Source: Closterium sp. NIES-65 (Eukaryota > Streptophyta > Zygnematophyceae > Desmidiales > Closteriaceae). Taken from it: a stretch of DNA of 64,000 bases. The notes beneath the pieces are model-generated. The model worked only from the letters and a program-made list of their open reading frames with translations. It did not search any database and was not told the origin of the DNA. The stretch's first letter is position 1. Every line of letters starts with the position of its first letter. Made by a program: the position numbers and the translations under genes. Positions 18,557 through 30,350 of the stretch are shown here, one piece after another. The stretch covers positions 310,001-374,000 of the forward strand of contig CANXME010000864.1 of the NCBI GenBank assembly GCA_948144175.1, given 5' to 3'.

Positions 18557-21500
18557 ATGCAGGGGCGAGTAGGGGATGGACCGGGTGGAGCCGGCGCGAT
18601 CTTCGTTGGGGGGTTGCTTACCGTACCGGCGCCGAGCTCTCGTCGCTCTTTCCGTTACGACGGCCCTCGGCCCCCTCCTTCGGGGCAGACGCCGACGCAG
18701 CCGGAGAGTGTCAGTGAGGAGGAGGATGAGGAGGAGGATGGTGAGGGCGAGAAGGAGGAGGACACTGAGGGGAGCGGGGATGACAGCGAGGCGGCGTGGG
18801 ACCCAGAGGCGCATGGCGGTGGGGAGGGGGGAGATGATGATGATGAAGACCACGAGATGGATGGGTTGGAGCCATCGGGGCGGGAGGAGGAGGTGGGAGA
18901 GGGTGGTGGAAGGGCGGCGACAGAGGCGGGATCACAGCATGTGCATGAAGGGGGAGGGAGCGTGGGGGTTAAGGTGGGGGGGGGGGAAGGCCGTGACCAT
19001 TAGGGAGCCGAGGCAGAGGAAGAAAGCGAACAAGTTGAGAGAGCGTGCGTATCCCTGCACGTTCACTGGGGAGCCCTTGGGCGAGGGTGTGATCGCTCCC
19101 GAGTTCCTAGACGAGGACGGAGGGTCCGAGAGTAGTAAGGGGACTGGCAAGGGTAATAGGAAGCCGGGGTGGCAAGTTATGATGTTCGGACCGTTAGGGG
19201 CAGACGATAAGCGTCAGTGCAAGATTTGCACAGACAGGATTTCGTGGAAGCAATCCACAACAACCCCGGGCGAGCGGCACTTTGCGAGCTTCCACACTGC
19301 ACACATGCATGTGTGGCATCACCGTTACCACACCTCGTCCGTTCACTTGCCAGGGGAGACGTTTCCACGAGGGGGCTACAAGGGAGTGCCGGATGGCTAC
19401 GTCTATCAGTGGCCACATGCGAAGACTTGGCCGCAGCTCGCCAAGGGGAAAGCGATGGCGACTGGTGGAGGTGATGGGTCAGGAGGGATCGAGCGGTGGA
19501 TGACAATCAAACTGACCTCGGTGCAGCTACGGCAGGCGATCACGAAGCTGGTGGTCACCTGCGACCTCCCCTTCCGCATCGTGGAGGCCGAGGCTGTAAG
19601 TGCCCCATCCCATCCTATGCATGATTGGGCAAGTTTGTGGTTAGTGGACGTGTCTGTCCCTTTGTGTTTACATCAGTTTTTGTGTGGCCCAGTGCAGTGC
19701 TATATTATTTTCATCCCATCCCCCTGACGTGTACTCCCTCTCCCCCCTTGTCTCTTCCCCTCTCCAGTTTCGTGAGCTACTCATCCTGTTAAACCGCAAC
19801 TGCGCGCAGAAAAACTTCATCCCCTCGCGCTGAACGGTTTCCTGCGACACAGTGGTCTATGCGGCTGCCGCTCTTCAGTCAGCCATTGCGGAGATGCTGA
19901 CGAAGGAGGGGGAGCTGGGGTGCAGGGTGTCGTTCACCATCGACATGTGGACGTCGCCCAACAACAGGGCGTGGCTAGTGGTAACGGGTCACTGGATCGA
20001 CGAGAATTACCAGCTGCGCACAATGGTGTTTGAATTCCGCGAGATTCACGGGCGTCACACGGGCAAGCAGATGGCGAGGGTGGTTGAGGAGACGGTGGTG
20101 CAGTGGGGGTTGGAGACGCGTTGTCTTGGGTTCACCTCTGACAACGCCTCCAGCAACACTGCCGCTTTCAGGTGGATGTCGGAGGAGGGTGGTGGCCAGT
20201 GCTTCTTCAACTCGCGCATGCACTTCCGGTACGAAAGGGAGTGTGCGTGGGATGTGCGATGAGGGAGACTGGGTGCGTCGTTCCTGTGATGTGAACATGT
20301 TGTGGTTGTAGTACAGGCGGGTGGGCCTATGCGGCTTGAGAGTGGTAGTGTATTTTGGATCTATGCCAATGTGTACTCACACTTCCCTTTCTCTCCGCCA
20401 TGAATGTTTTGTGGTGTGCGCAGATGCCTGGCACACGTGATCAACCTTGCAGTGAAGGCAGCACTCGCAGTGACCGCCATCCGCAAGTTGCTGAAAATTG
20501 TGAGAGAGATGGCGTCGTGGATAGGCTACTCGCCGCAGCGCTCGGGGAAGTTCTTGGGCCTTCAGCGGACTCTGAACGCACAGGGCAACCCCGCCAAACC
20601 GAAGCCAGCATTGAAGCTGGTGCAGGACAGTCCCACACGCTGGGGGTCCACCCACGACATGGTCGAGCGAGCCGGGGTTCTGCAGGAACCCATCTCTATC
20701 TTCTTTGCCCAGACACAGGTGTGTGTGTGTGCCAGATGTTGTGTATGCTGTTTTATGTGTTGGTATGTCGGTCGGGGTGTTTTCTTCTGGGACTTGCACC
20801 ACTGTTGGCCATGCTTGACTAAACTTTCCGGACCTCCAACAACCTCAACCACCTCACTTTCCATCCTATCACCCGCCCACCCACCCATACGTTCTACCCG
20901 ACAGGGCGTGTCGAAGGCTGACAAGGCGAAGATGGACACCTTGCGCCTGACGGACGCAGACTGGGAGACTCTGCATTCTGTCAAGACCTTCCTCAGCCCA
21001 TTCGCCAAAGTCTCCAAGGCCGCAGAGGGAGCGGCGTACCCTACAGTGTCGATGGTCCTGCCGTACTACAACGGCCTGATCGACGCTATGGAGTCGCGCC
21101 TTGCCAAGGGGCCATCGGCTACGCTGAAGCCGATGATTGAGGCGGCGCTGGGTCTCTTGAAGAAGTATGAGTTGATGTCGAGCAACGAGTTGTGGATCGC
21201 GATCGCCACCTTCCTGGACCCTTCCATGAAGGCGGCGTGGTTCGACGATGCGCACTGGGAGACGCTACATCCCGATACAGAGCGGAGGGCGAGGCCTCGT
21301 CCCTCGTCAGGCGAGGTGATCCAGGTGGTTCGCGAACGCGTGGCCGAGTACCAGGCCCGGGCTGCAGCGATTTCCCCTCAGCCGACCCCACTTGCCCCAA
21401 TGACGGAGGAGGAGGAGGGAGACGCGGCGGATGACGACGAAAACACCGAGTTTCTCCCTAGTCGCCGACGCCTTGCGGCGCGTCTGTCGGCGAGCCAGGA

Positions 21501-21975
21501 GGCGGGGAGGGGTGGGATGGTGCAGGATGACGAGGTTGGCAGGTACTTATCTGAGAGGGTGCGGTGCGACGTGTCAGCGTTGGAGTATTGGCGCAGCGCC
21601 ACCAACATGCAGACGCTGAGGCGCATGGCCCGGGATTATCTTGCCATCCCTGTCACGTCCGCGTCGAGCGAGCGCGTGTTCTCCCTCGGCCGCAACCTCA
21701 TATCCTGGAAGCGGCACCGCCTAGCCTCTCAGAGGACGCGAGCTTCCATGATTCTCAGATCATGGTACACCTCACACCCTGGACAGAGGATCAGCGAGGG
21801 CCGCCGTCCAAAAGGCGAGGCACCACCAGAGTTCGCCATTGAAGGCGAGGGGGAGGAGGAGGACGACGAGTGGGAGGAGGAGGAGGGGGAGGAGGAGCAG
21901 GTGGGGGTGGGTGTTGGCGACACCTCTGACGCGGAGCATGCTGTTGTTGGTAGTAGCAGTGGTGTGCAGGCGTAG
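18557..21975 (+). pseudogene. hAT-2 transposase, four exons, one frameshift and one nonsense codon
   Basis: Exons as read: 18557-19595, 19768-20228, 20424-20718 and 20905-21975, all introns GT-AG. The first ~140 residues are very acidic (EEEDEEEDGEGEKEED). An 11-G run at 18976-18986 shifts the frame before the BED-like finger (RQCKICTDRISWKQ). Exon 2 starts FRELLILLNRNC and hits a TGA at 19831-19833, then continues in frame with FTIDMWTSPNN (first Asp) and GFTSDNASSN (second Asp). Exon 3 opens with CLAHVINLAVK. Exon 4 ends with the hAT dimerisation block DYLAIPVTSASSERVFS (Glu) and an acidic tail. Apart from the two lesions the reading is complete. Whether the first lesion is real or a homopolymer miscall cannot be told. 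The start codon is uncertain; an ATG at 18478 leads to an early stop. Confidence 0.85.
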
Positions 21976-22422
21976 GATGTAATTTGGCAGTGACTTTTAT
22001 ATAGGCACTACATGATGGTGTCGTATGCTAGTGTGCGTTGCATGATTATATAAACACCCTCCACCCCCTATCTATCTTCCCAACCCTCCAGATTCGGAGT
22101 TTCTCTATTGTGACTATAATGAAAGTGGCCACGGGCGAACTCGAACATGTTCGGTTCGAACATGTTCGAGTTCGTCCACACGTACTAAATGTTCGCCCCC
22201 AAGGGCGAACGGCGAACAGCACCTGAACCCTAAGTTGTTCGCCGAACCGAACTGTGTTCGGTTCGGGAAAAGATGATGTTCGAGCGAACTCGAACCCAAA
22301 CGTGTTCGAGTTCGCCATTTGCTCATCCCTACTAATAATCACCGTCCCACCTTCCTTCTCACCAATTTGTCCATCGCCCTTGCACGCCTCCCACGTGTCC
22401 CTCGTCTCCCTGTCTCGGACAG

Positions 22423-22494
22423 CTCCCTCGCTAACAACCGGCTCACCAGCTCCATCCGTGTTGGCATTGGCTTGCTGACAAAGCTGGTAGCCAT
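22423..22494 (+). CDS. LRR exon cassette, type A (Pro to Arg variant)
   Basis: 72-nt exon after ctcggacag and before gtaagg. The core reads NNRLTSSIRVGIGLLTKL: the conserved LRR proline is replaced (ccccgct to cgtgtt region). Confidence 0.78.
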
Positions 22495-22675
22495 GTAAGG
22501 ATCCATTGTAGGTGCTTCGCCCACATTCCTAGGCATGAGCAATAACCGAACCAAAACCACTTGCGCACCAGATGGGGGTGGAGAGTTTCAGAACCGCGCT
22601 CTTCAAGCCTTCAAGTCTTAAGGCACACGACACGGATTTTGCTCATGCCTTGATTGAACACCCTGATTGGGACAG

Positions 22676-22747
22676 GTCGCTTGCCTCCAACCAGCTCAAC
22701 GGCTCCATTCCGGCAGACATTGGCGCCCTCACCAAGTTGACAAATAT
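22676..22747 (+). CDS. LRR exon cassette, type B
   Basis: 72-nt exon after gggacag and before gtaagaag. Core SNQLNGSIPADIGALTKL. Confidence 0.8.
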
Positions 22748-23188
22748 GTAAGAAGATACGCTTTTGTTGTTCTTCTCACATCTCCTGTGCTCTCCCAGGA
22801 CTCTTTCCCCCCCTTTTCAGTATAGCACGACCTCTTTTATCTCCCTCAGTTCTCCCCTATATCCCTTCACTTCCCTGTTTCGATTGCTCACTTCCTTTTC
22901 CCTTCATTGAGATCTTATCTTCTTTCTTGTGATCAAATTCTCACAAGATATTTTCTGCAAGTGGATGTCGTAATATCATAATTCCAATATTCGTGTTGCC
23001 TCACATTCTTCTAGCATTTTGCCTCGTCTCGTCTTCTCCAAAGGACGACCATCTTCATATGCTAATCACCCTTTGTATGGTCTTACCCAACCTCATCGCT
23101 GTCCTCCCTCGCTTCAGTCTGGTCTTCTCTTGTATGCTACAACGTCACTATAACCCCAGTGGTATTTTATAATCTGGCTTCATTTCAG

Positions 23189-23260
23189 AGCCGTTTCAAG
23201 CAACCAGTTGTCTGGCAGCATTCCTGCTGCCATCAGCACACTCGCCCAACTTCTTTGCCT
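23189..23260 (+). CDS. LRR exon cassette, type C
   Basis: 72-nt exon after catttcag and before gttagtgac. Core SNQLSGSIPAAISTLAQL. Confidence 0.8.
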
Positions 23261-23776
23261 GTTAGTGACTCTCTACTCTAGTCTAGTGCTGTCAGTTTCC
23301 TCTCACAGGGGAGCTTCTTCTTTATGTTAAGCGTGAGCTAACAACATTAGGGGCGTACATGCATGCATTAAAGTCTTTTGCGAAGCACCCATTTAGATCC
23401 CATGATCAGAGTTGTGACTGGATGGGGTGTGGTGAAAAGTCTCAGATAAAATCTTCCTGGTATAGTAGCCCCATTCTATTTCCCATCACAATATCACTGG
23501 TTTTTACTTACTCCCCTACTTTCATACATACACCAAATCCCGCGAGACTATCATCAGCCTTCTTCTCATCCTAGTGCTTGATCGGATCAACACGATTTGG
23601 TTCTGTGCAGTTTGGTTTGTTTTTTTCTGAATTGAGCCATCGTCCTTGAGCCACAAGTTTAGTACGGACCAGTTTGGGTGTGAATATAACCTTGAAACCA
23701 GAGAGTGTTGTAGCTTTATTTCAAGCTCTAATTTTCTCATAGTCTACGACGCCCCCTTCCACCTAGTCATGACCAT

Positions 23777-24675
23777 GTGGCCCGGCCTGACCCGACCCGA
23801 CCCGACTTGGCTGGGCCAGATGGGTTCCCGGGTCGGGCCAGCTTCGAGCCAAGCTTGTGGAGGGTCTGACTCGACCCGAGTTTTGAAATTCGGGTCAGAA
23901 CTGACCCGACCCCGGGTCGGGTCGGGTCGGGCCAGGCTGACCCGCCCTGTTACGGGGTACGGGTGTGTATTAGCTGTAGTGAAAAGTGCTGTGCATGCGG
24001 CGCCCGTCAATCAGTACGAATTGGTACTAGTTTATGTGCTGGGCCCACTTATGAACGGTGGTTGTTTTAAGACATGGCGCGTGCAGCCTCGAAGGTGAAA
24101 TCGCACTAGTAAAACGTGAACTCGTGAGTATACTATCCCACCAGTGCGGTCTCCTTTAATAGCAGAGTAACATCTTCATAGTAAATAGAAATGTCGGAAG
24201 ACATGGTTCTGTAGGCTTTAAAATAGCTACTAACTTAGCTTAGGTAACATTAGTGGCTGAAGTTTGGCTACTTGGCGTGGCGTGTGCTCATGTTCTGATG
24301 ACCGTTCAATCCTCGACATCAAATTTATGTAGGGTTTCGAACCCTACAGAGTTGGCCCGGCCCGAATTCCCCGACCAAGACCCGATATCGGGTCGGGTCA
24401 ATCCTGGCTCGAAACCCGTCCCGACTCAGCCCAAGTTCTGATGTCGAGGGACTTCTTAATCCTCGTCATCAAATTTGTCTAGGGTTTCGAACCCTACAGA
24501 GTTGAAATCGGGTTGGGTCAATCCTGGCCCAAAACCCGGCCCTGACTCGGCCCAAGTTCCGTACTTGGGTCGGGTTTTAGCTCGGGTTCAGTCGGGCCAA
24601 CCCGCGCGGGGCACATTTCTGAAATCCCTGACCCGACCAGCCCTAAACCACGGGTCGGGTTGGTTAGGTTTTCCC
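23777..24675. repeat. GGGTCGGG-rich intron block, unit 2
   Basis: Copy of 13914-14812 at an offset of 9,863 bp, with only scattered substitutions. Confidence 0.6.
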
Positions 24676-25081
24676 AACTTCCTTGCTCAAATGTATCTTA
24701 ACAGTCTAATCAATAGAACTGCTGCTCTCACAACCACGGCCTCCAAGTTTCTCTCCTTGAACATTTCACTATCGTTACACTGGCTGAAACAGAAAAAGGA
24801 GCTGTTATCTAAAAAGAACCGTGGGAAACACACCAATGTTAGGCTATGAGGGAGCTGGAGCTTCGGCGTGGCTCGGATAGTTGTTGAAAACAAACCGGCC
24901 GAACAGAAGAACTGGTTCAATTTGTTGAAAAAAAAAAACGGCCGCAAAAAAGAAAAACGGTATAGTTTGGGTAAAAAACGAACCGAACCGCGGTTATTTT
25001 TTGTGCTCATGCGGACTTTTATCATTTCACCTCACTATAACCTCAGTGGTGTTTATAATTTGGCATTCTTTTTCCACTCAG

Positions 25082-25153
25082 AGATTTTTCAAGCAACCAA
25101 CTGTCTGGCAGCATTCCTGCTACCATCAGCACACTCACCCAAGTTTCTCGCCT
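25082..25153 (+). CDS. LRR exon cassette, type C'
   Basis: 72-nt exon after tttccactcag and before gtcagttg. Core SNQLSGSIPATISTLTQ. This is the cassette deleted from unit 1. Confidence 0.8.
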
Positions 25154-25524
25154 GTCAGTTGCCCTCTTGTCTAGTGCTGTCAATTTCCTCTCACAGGAGA
25201 GCTTTTCTCATGATGAGCGCGAGCTAAGAACACAAGGGGGTGACTTTGATACATACGTTTGTCCATGCAATGAAGTCGTTCGTGGAGTGCCCCCCTTTTC
25301 CATTGTTTTGAATGGATGGGTTGCTGTACTTCAAATGTGGTGCTCAGTTGAATTCTCCTTACTTTGGTTAGCCCCACGATCTCTCTGTTCTTCTTACTGC
25401 CCTAGTTTCATGAAACATTTTCCTTTAAAAAGCCCACCAGCAGCATCCCACTTCGCATACTGGTGCATCATCATCCTAGAGTGCTGGTCTGGTTCTTCCT
25501 TCTTGCATTCGTACGCAATGGCAG

Positions 25525-25596
25525 GTCCTTCAAGAGTAATCAGCTCACGGGTTCAATTCCTGTGGAGATTGGCTCTCTACTATCTCTGGCATCCCT
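25525..25596 (+). CDS. LRR exon cassette, type D
   Basis: 72-nt exon after atggcag and before gtaagg. Core KSNQLTGSIPVEIGSL. Confidence 0.8.
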
Positions 25597-26472
25597 GTAA
25601 GGCTCCTTTCTGCCACATGAGCATAAGACTGGGCTAAGCTGGCTCGTTTTTGGGCCATGGAAAGCCGGTGGGCTGACAAGCCAAGCCGGAGTCTCCACTC
25701 GACGGGCCGGGCTGACTCGGCCCGTGGCTCGTCCGTCGTAGCAAGCCTTTGATAATGTGTGATCCCTCCCCCCCAACCTACTATCTCGTCTCTCTCGAAT
25801 TGGTCACCTTTTTGACCTCTACATTTCCTTCTCGTCACTGGCCCCATTCCCTTCCCTATCGTGTCCTGCAAACACGCCAATGAACTCATATTTTCTTTCC
25901 GTGCGTCCACCCGCCACATCATCACCACAGCTCTCTCAACTCCAACTTGCTCTCAGGATCTTTGCCCTCTGCAATCACAAAGCTCACTGCTCTTACATTC
26001 CTGTAAATAATCCAATGTATTGTTTTTCTTTGTCAGAAACCTTTGCAGAGTGTGCAACAAGAGCTATTGTAGTAGCACAAGTTAGGTACGATCAAGGGCT
26101 GAGCCAGGGCAGGGCCGGCACAAATCAAGGTGGGCAGCTTTCCAAAGACAGTGATTCTCTGTGTTTGAACCACATCGTTTTATTCCATTTATGTGCTCAA
26201 ACATTCGTTCACAGAACAGTTAAGCCTTGGAAAGTCCGTTTACAGCATTTGTGATTCAGGCCAAACTCGGGCAACCCTGTGACGAACCGCCCATGGCTGA
26301 TTGGGACCCCACCTGGCCATCAGGCTGGTGAGGTTCAAAATGGGCCAACCCGATTGATCCTTCCTCATGTCCAGTCTCATGCTAATAATCACCGTCCCAC
26401 CTTCCTTCTCACCAATTTGTCCATCGCCCTTGCACGCCTCCCACGTGTCCCTCGTCTCCCTGTCTCGGACAG

Positions 26473-26544
26473 CTCCCTCGCTAACAACCGGCTCACCAGC
26501 TCCATCCCCGCTGGCATTGGCTTGCTGACAAAGCTGGTAGCCAT
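26473..26544 (+). CDS. LRR exon cassette, type A
   Basis: 72-nt exon after ctcggacag and before gtaagg. Core NNRLTSSIPAGIGLLTKL. Confidence 0.8.
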
Positions 26545-26725
26545 GTAAGGATCCATTGTAGGTGCTTCGCCCACATTCCTAGGCATGAGCAATAACCGAA
26601 CCAAAACCACTTGCGCACCAGATGGGGGTGAAGAGTTTCAGAACCGCGCTCTTCAAGCCTTCAAGTCTTAAGGCACACGACACGGATTTTGCTCATGCCT
26701 TGATTGAACACCCTGATTGGGACAG

Positions 26726-26797
26726 GTCGCTTGCCTCCAACCAGCTCAACGGCTCCATTCCGGCAGACATTGGCGCCCTCACCAAGTTGACAAATAT
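26726..26797 (+). CDS. LRR exon cassette, type B
   Basis: 72-nt exon after gggacag and before gtaagaag. Core SNQLNGSIPADIGALTKL. Confidence 0.8.
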
Positions 26798-27238
26798 GTA
26801 AGAAGATACGCTTTTGTTGTTCTTCTCACATCTCCTGTGCTCTCCCAGGACTCTTTCCCCCCCTTTTCGGTATAGCACGACCTCTTTGATCTCCCTCAGT
26901 TCTCCCCTATATCACTTCACTTCCCTGTTTCGATTGTTCACTTCCTTTTCCCTTCATTGAGATCTTCTCTTCTTTCTTGTGATCAAATTCTCACAATATA
27001 TTTTCTGCAAGTGGATGTCGTAATATCATAATTCCAATATTCGTGTTGCCTCACATTCTTCTAGCATTTTGCCTCGTCTCGTCTTCTCCAAAGGACGACC
27101 ATCTTCATATGCTAATCACCCTTTGTATGGTCTTACCCAACCTCATCGCTGTCCTCCCTCGCTTCAGTCTGGTCTTCTCTTGTATGCTACAACGTCACTA
27201 TAACCCCAGTGGTATTTTATAATCTGGCTTCATTTCAG

Positions 27239-27310
27239 AGCCGTTTCAAGCAACCAGTTGTCTGGCAGCATTCCTGCTGCCATCAGCACACTCGCCCAAC
27301 TTCTTTGCCT
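27239..27310 (+). CDS. LRR exon cassette, type C
   Basis: 72-nt exon after catttcag and before gttagtgac. Core SNQLSGSIPAAISTLAQL. Confidence 0.8.
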
Positions 27311-27826
27311 GTTAGTGACTCTCTACTCTAGTCTAGTGCTGTCAGTTTCCTCTCACAGGGGAGCTTCTTTTTTATGTTAAGCGTGAGCTAACAACATTAG
27401 GGGCGTACATGCATGCATTAAAGTCTTTTGCGAAGCACCCATTTAGATCCCATGATCAGAGTTGTGACTGGATGGGGTGTGGTGAAAAGTCTCAGATAAA
27501 ATCTTCCTGGTATAGTAGCCCCATTCTATTTCCCATCACAATATCACTGGTTTTTACTTACTCCCCTACTTTCATACATACACCAAATCCCGCGAGACTA
27601 TCATCAGCCTTCTTCTCATCCTAGTGCTTGATCGGATCAACACGATTTGGTTCTGTGCAGTTTGGTTTGTTTTTTTCTGAATTGAGCCATTGTCCTTGAG
27701 CCACAAGTTTAGTACGGACCAGTTTGGGTGTGAATATAACCTTGAAACCAGAGAGTGTTGTAGCTTTATTTCAAGCTCTAATTTTCTCATAGTCTACGAC
27801 GCCCCCTTCCACCTAGTCATGACCAT

Positions 27827-28725
27827 GTGGCCCGGCCTGACCCGACCCGACCCGACTTGGCTGGGCCAGATGGGTTCCCGGGTCGGGCCAGCTTCGAGCC
27901 AAGCTTGTGGAGGGTCTGACCCGACCCGAGTTTTGAAATTCGGGTCAGAACTGACCCGACCCCGGGTCGGGTCGGGTCGGGCCAGGCTGACCCGCCCTGT
28001 TACGGGGTACGGGTGTGTATTAGCTGTAGTGAAAAGTGCTGTGCATGCGGCGCCCGTCAATCAGTACGAATTGGTACTAGTTTATGTGCTGGGCCCACTT
28101 ATGAACGGTGGTTGTTTTAAGACATGGCGCGTGCAGCCTTGAAGGTGAAATCGCACTAGTAAAACGTGAACTCGTGAGTATACTATCCCACCAGTGCGGT
28201 CTCCTTTAATAGCAGAGTAACATCTTCATAGTAAATAGAAATGTCGGAAAACATGGTTCTGTAGGCTTTAAAATAGCTACTAACTTAGCTTAGGTAACAT
28301 TAGTGGCTGAAGTTTGGCTGCTTGGCGTGGCGCGTGCTCATGTTCCGATGACCGTTCAATCCTCGACATCAAATTTATGTAGGGTTTCGAACCCTACAGA
28401 GTTGGCCCGGCCCGAATTCCCCGACCAAGACCCGATATCGGGTCGGGTCAATCCTGGCTCGAAACCCGTCCCGACTCAGCCCAAGTTCTGATGTCGAGGG
28501 ACTTCTTAATCCTCGTCATCAAATTTGTCTAGGGTTTCGAACCCTACAGAGTTGAAATCGGGTTGGGTCAATCCTGGCCCAAAACCCGGCCCTGACTCGG
28601 CCCAAGTTCCGTACTTGGGTCGGGTTTTAGCTCGGGTTCAGTCGGGCCAACCCGCGCGGGGCACATTTCTGAAATCCCTGACCCGACCAGCCCTAAACCA
28701 CGGGTCGGGTTGGTTAGGTTTTCCC
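27827..28725. repeat. GGGTCGGG-rich intron block, unit 3
   Basis: Copy of 23777-24675 at an offset of 4,050 bp. Confidence 0.6.
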
Positions 28726-29148
28726 AACTTCCTTGCTCAAATGTATCTTAACAGTCTAATCAATAGAACTGCTGCTCTCACAACCACGGCCTCCAAGTTT
28801 CTCTCCTTGAACATTTCACTATCGTTACACTGGCTGAAACAGAAAAAGGAGCTGTTATCTAAAAAGAACCGTGGGAAACACACCAATGTTAGGCTATGAG
28901 GGAGCTGGAGCTTCGGCGTGGCTCGGATAGTTGTTGAAAACAAACCGGCCGAACAGAAGAACTGGTTCAATTTGTTGAAGAAAAAAATAACGGCCGCAAA
29001 AAAGAAAAACGGTATAGTTTGGGTAAAAAATGAACTGAACCGCCCTGAACCGAACCGCGGTAATTTTTTGTGCTCATGCGTACTTTTATCATTTCACCTC
29101 ACTATAACCTCAGTGGTGTTTATAATTTGGCATTCTTTTTCCACTCAG

Positions 29149-29220
29149 AGATTTTTCAAGCAACCAACTGTCTGGCAGCATTCCTGCTACCATCAGCACA
29201 CTCACCCAAGTTTCTCACCT
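29149..29220 (+). CDS. LRR exon cassette, type C', last of the array
   Basis: 72-nt exon after tttccactcag and before gtcagttg. Core SNQLSGSIPATISTLTQ. Its last two bases (CT) plus the first base (A) of the exon at 30004 form a Leu codon, so it splices in frame to the LRR cap. Confidence 0.82.
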
Positions 29221-30003
29221 GTCAGTTGCCCTCTTGTCTAGTGCTGTCAATTTCCTCTCACAGGAGAGCTTTTCTCATGATGAGCGCGAGCTAAGAACAC
29301 AAGGGGGTGACTTTGATACATACCTGTGTCCATGCAATGAAGTCATTCGTGGAGTGCACCCTTTTTCCATTGTTTTGAATGGATGGGTTGCTGTACTTCA
29401 AATGTGGTGCTCAGTTGAATTCTCCTTACTTTGGTTAGCCCCACGATCTCTCTGTTCTTCTTCCTGCCCTAGTTTCGTGAAACATTTTCCTTCAAAAAGC
29501 CCACCAGCAGCATCCCACTTCGCATGCTGGTGCATCATCATCCTAGAGTGCTGGTCTATAACATTGAACACTACCCAGTACCACTTAAGAGTCAAACCAG
29601 TCAATAGAAAACCACATGAATGCCCGTGGTTGCTGTGCCAGTGCCCTGTATACCCATCTTCACATTCCTCGGATTGCTTCCTCGTTTCTCTCTTCCTCAT
29701 TTCTCGGATTTCTCTCTTCCCTGGTCTCAATCAACCAACCATCCTCGTACGCCTCTTCTTCCTCTCCCTCTTCTGTATCCTTCTCTTCCACCTCACCTTC
29801 CCCTTCTGCTCCCCTTCTCGTTGACTCCTTATTCTTCTCCTCCGCCAGCCCGTGTCTATCCCCTTCTGCTCCCCCATCCGTATACCCATTCTTCTCAACA
29901 ACCCCTCACATCTTCGCTCAGTGCACTCCACTTTTTTCTATCCAGGTGCAGTGAGGTGATCCCCACCCATCCTTCTCCCGCCACTTGCACCTCCTTCCTG
30001 CAG

Positions 30004-30350
30004 AGACCTCTCTCACAACTACCTCACAGGCCGCGCACTGAAGCTCCTTGCTGCGCGAACCCTATATCTCTCCAGCAACTTCCTCTCGGGCCCTCTGCCC
30101 GACGGGGCATGCCAGCCTCACTCTTTTGATGCCAACTGCTTCACGTTGCCGCTTGGCTGTGCCTTGGTGCCCCAGCGACAGGAGGCAGCATGCAATGCAT
30201 TCTGTGGCGTCTCCTCTGCTGCTGGTGCTGCTGCTGCTGCTGCGTGTGGAGGACATGGGGTGTGCTATCCAGAGGGGGCTAGCTTGGCACCCACATGTCT
30301 GTGTGATGCGGGATTCGTGCAATTTGGAGGGATCACCTGTGTTGCTCAAG
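30004..30350 (+). CDS. Exon: LRR C-terminal cap and EGF-like module
   Basis: Opens with DLSHNYLTG and LYLSSNFLSGPLP, the last two LRRs. A Cys-rich cap (ACQPHSFDANCF) and an EGF-like module follow, with CGGHGVCYPEG and TCLCDAGF. The acceptor is cttcctgcag and the donor caag|gtaggg. An Ala run (GCT/GCG repeats) precedes the EGF cysteines. Confidence 0.85.

Larger units (their letters stand above)
17875..22331 (+). mobile_element. hAT transposon of a second family (hAT-2), damaged transposase
   Basis: 4,457 bp with termini TAGGGATGAGCA and TGCTCATCCCTA, flanked by the 8-bp duplications CTAGTAAT (17867-17874) and CTAATAAT (22332-22339), one mismatch. The empty site gctaataatcaccg is visible near 26381. 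Both ends carry GAACATGTTCG motifs in large inverted repeats. The interior encodes a spliced Ac-like transposase with two disabling lesions. Confidence 0.94.
22332..26381 (+). repeat. Tandem array unit 2 (4,050 bp)
   Basis: Reference unit with cassettes A, B, C, C', D in order. It starts at the ctaataat used as the hAT-2 target and ends at the same word in unit 3. No transposon insertion is recognised except the shared GGGTCGGG block. Confidence 0.88.
26382..29558 (+). repeat. Tandem array unit 3 (3'-truncated)
   Basis: Matches unit 2 at a constant 4,050-bp offset until gtgctggtct near 29558, then diverges into unique sequence before the gene's terminal exons. It lacks the D cassette. Confidence 0.85.
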
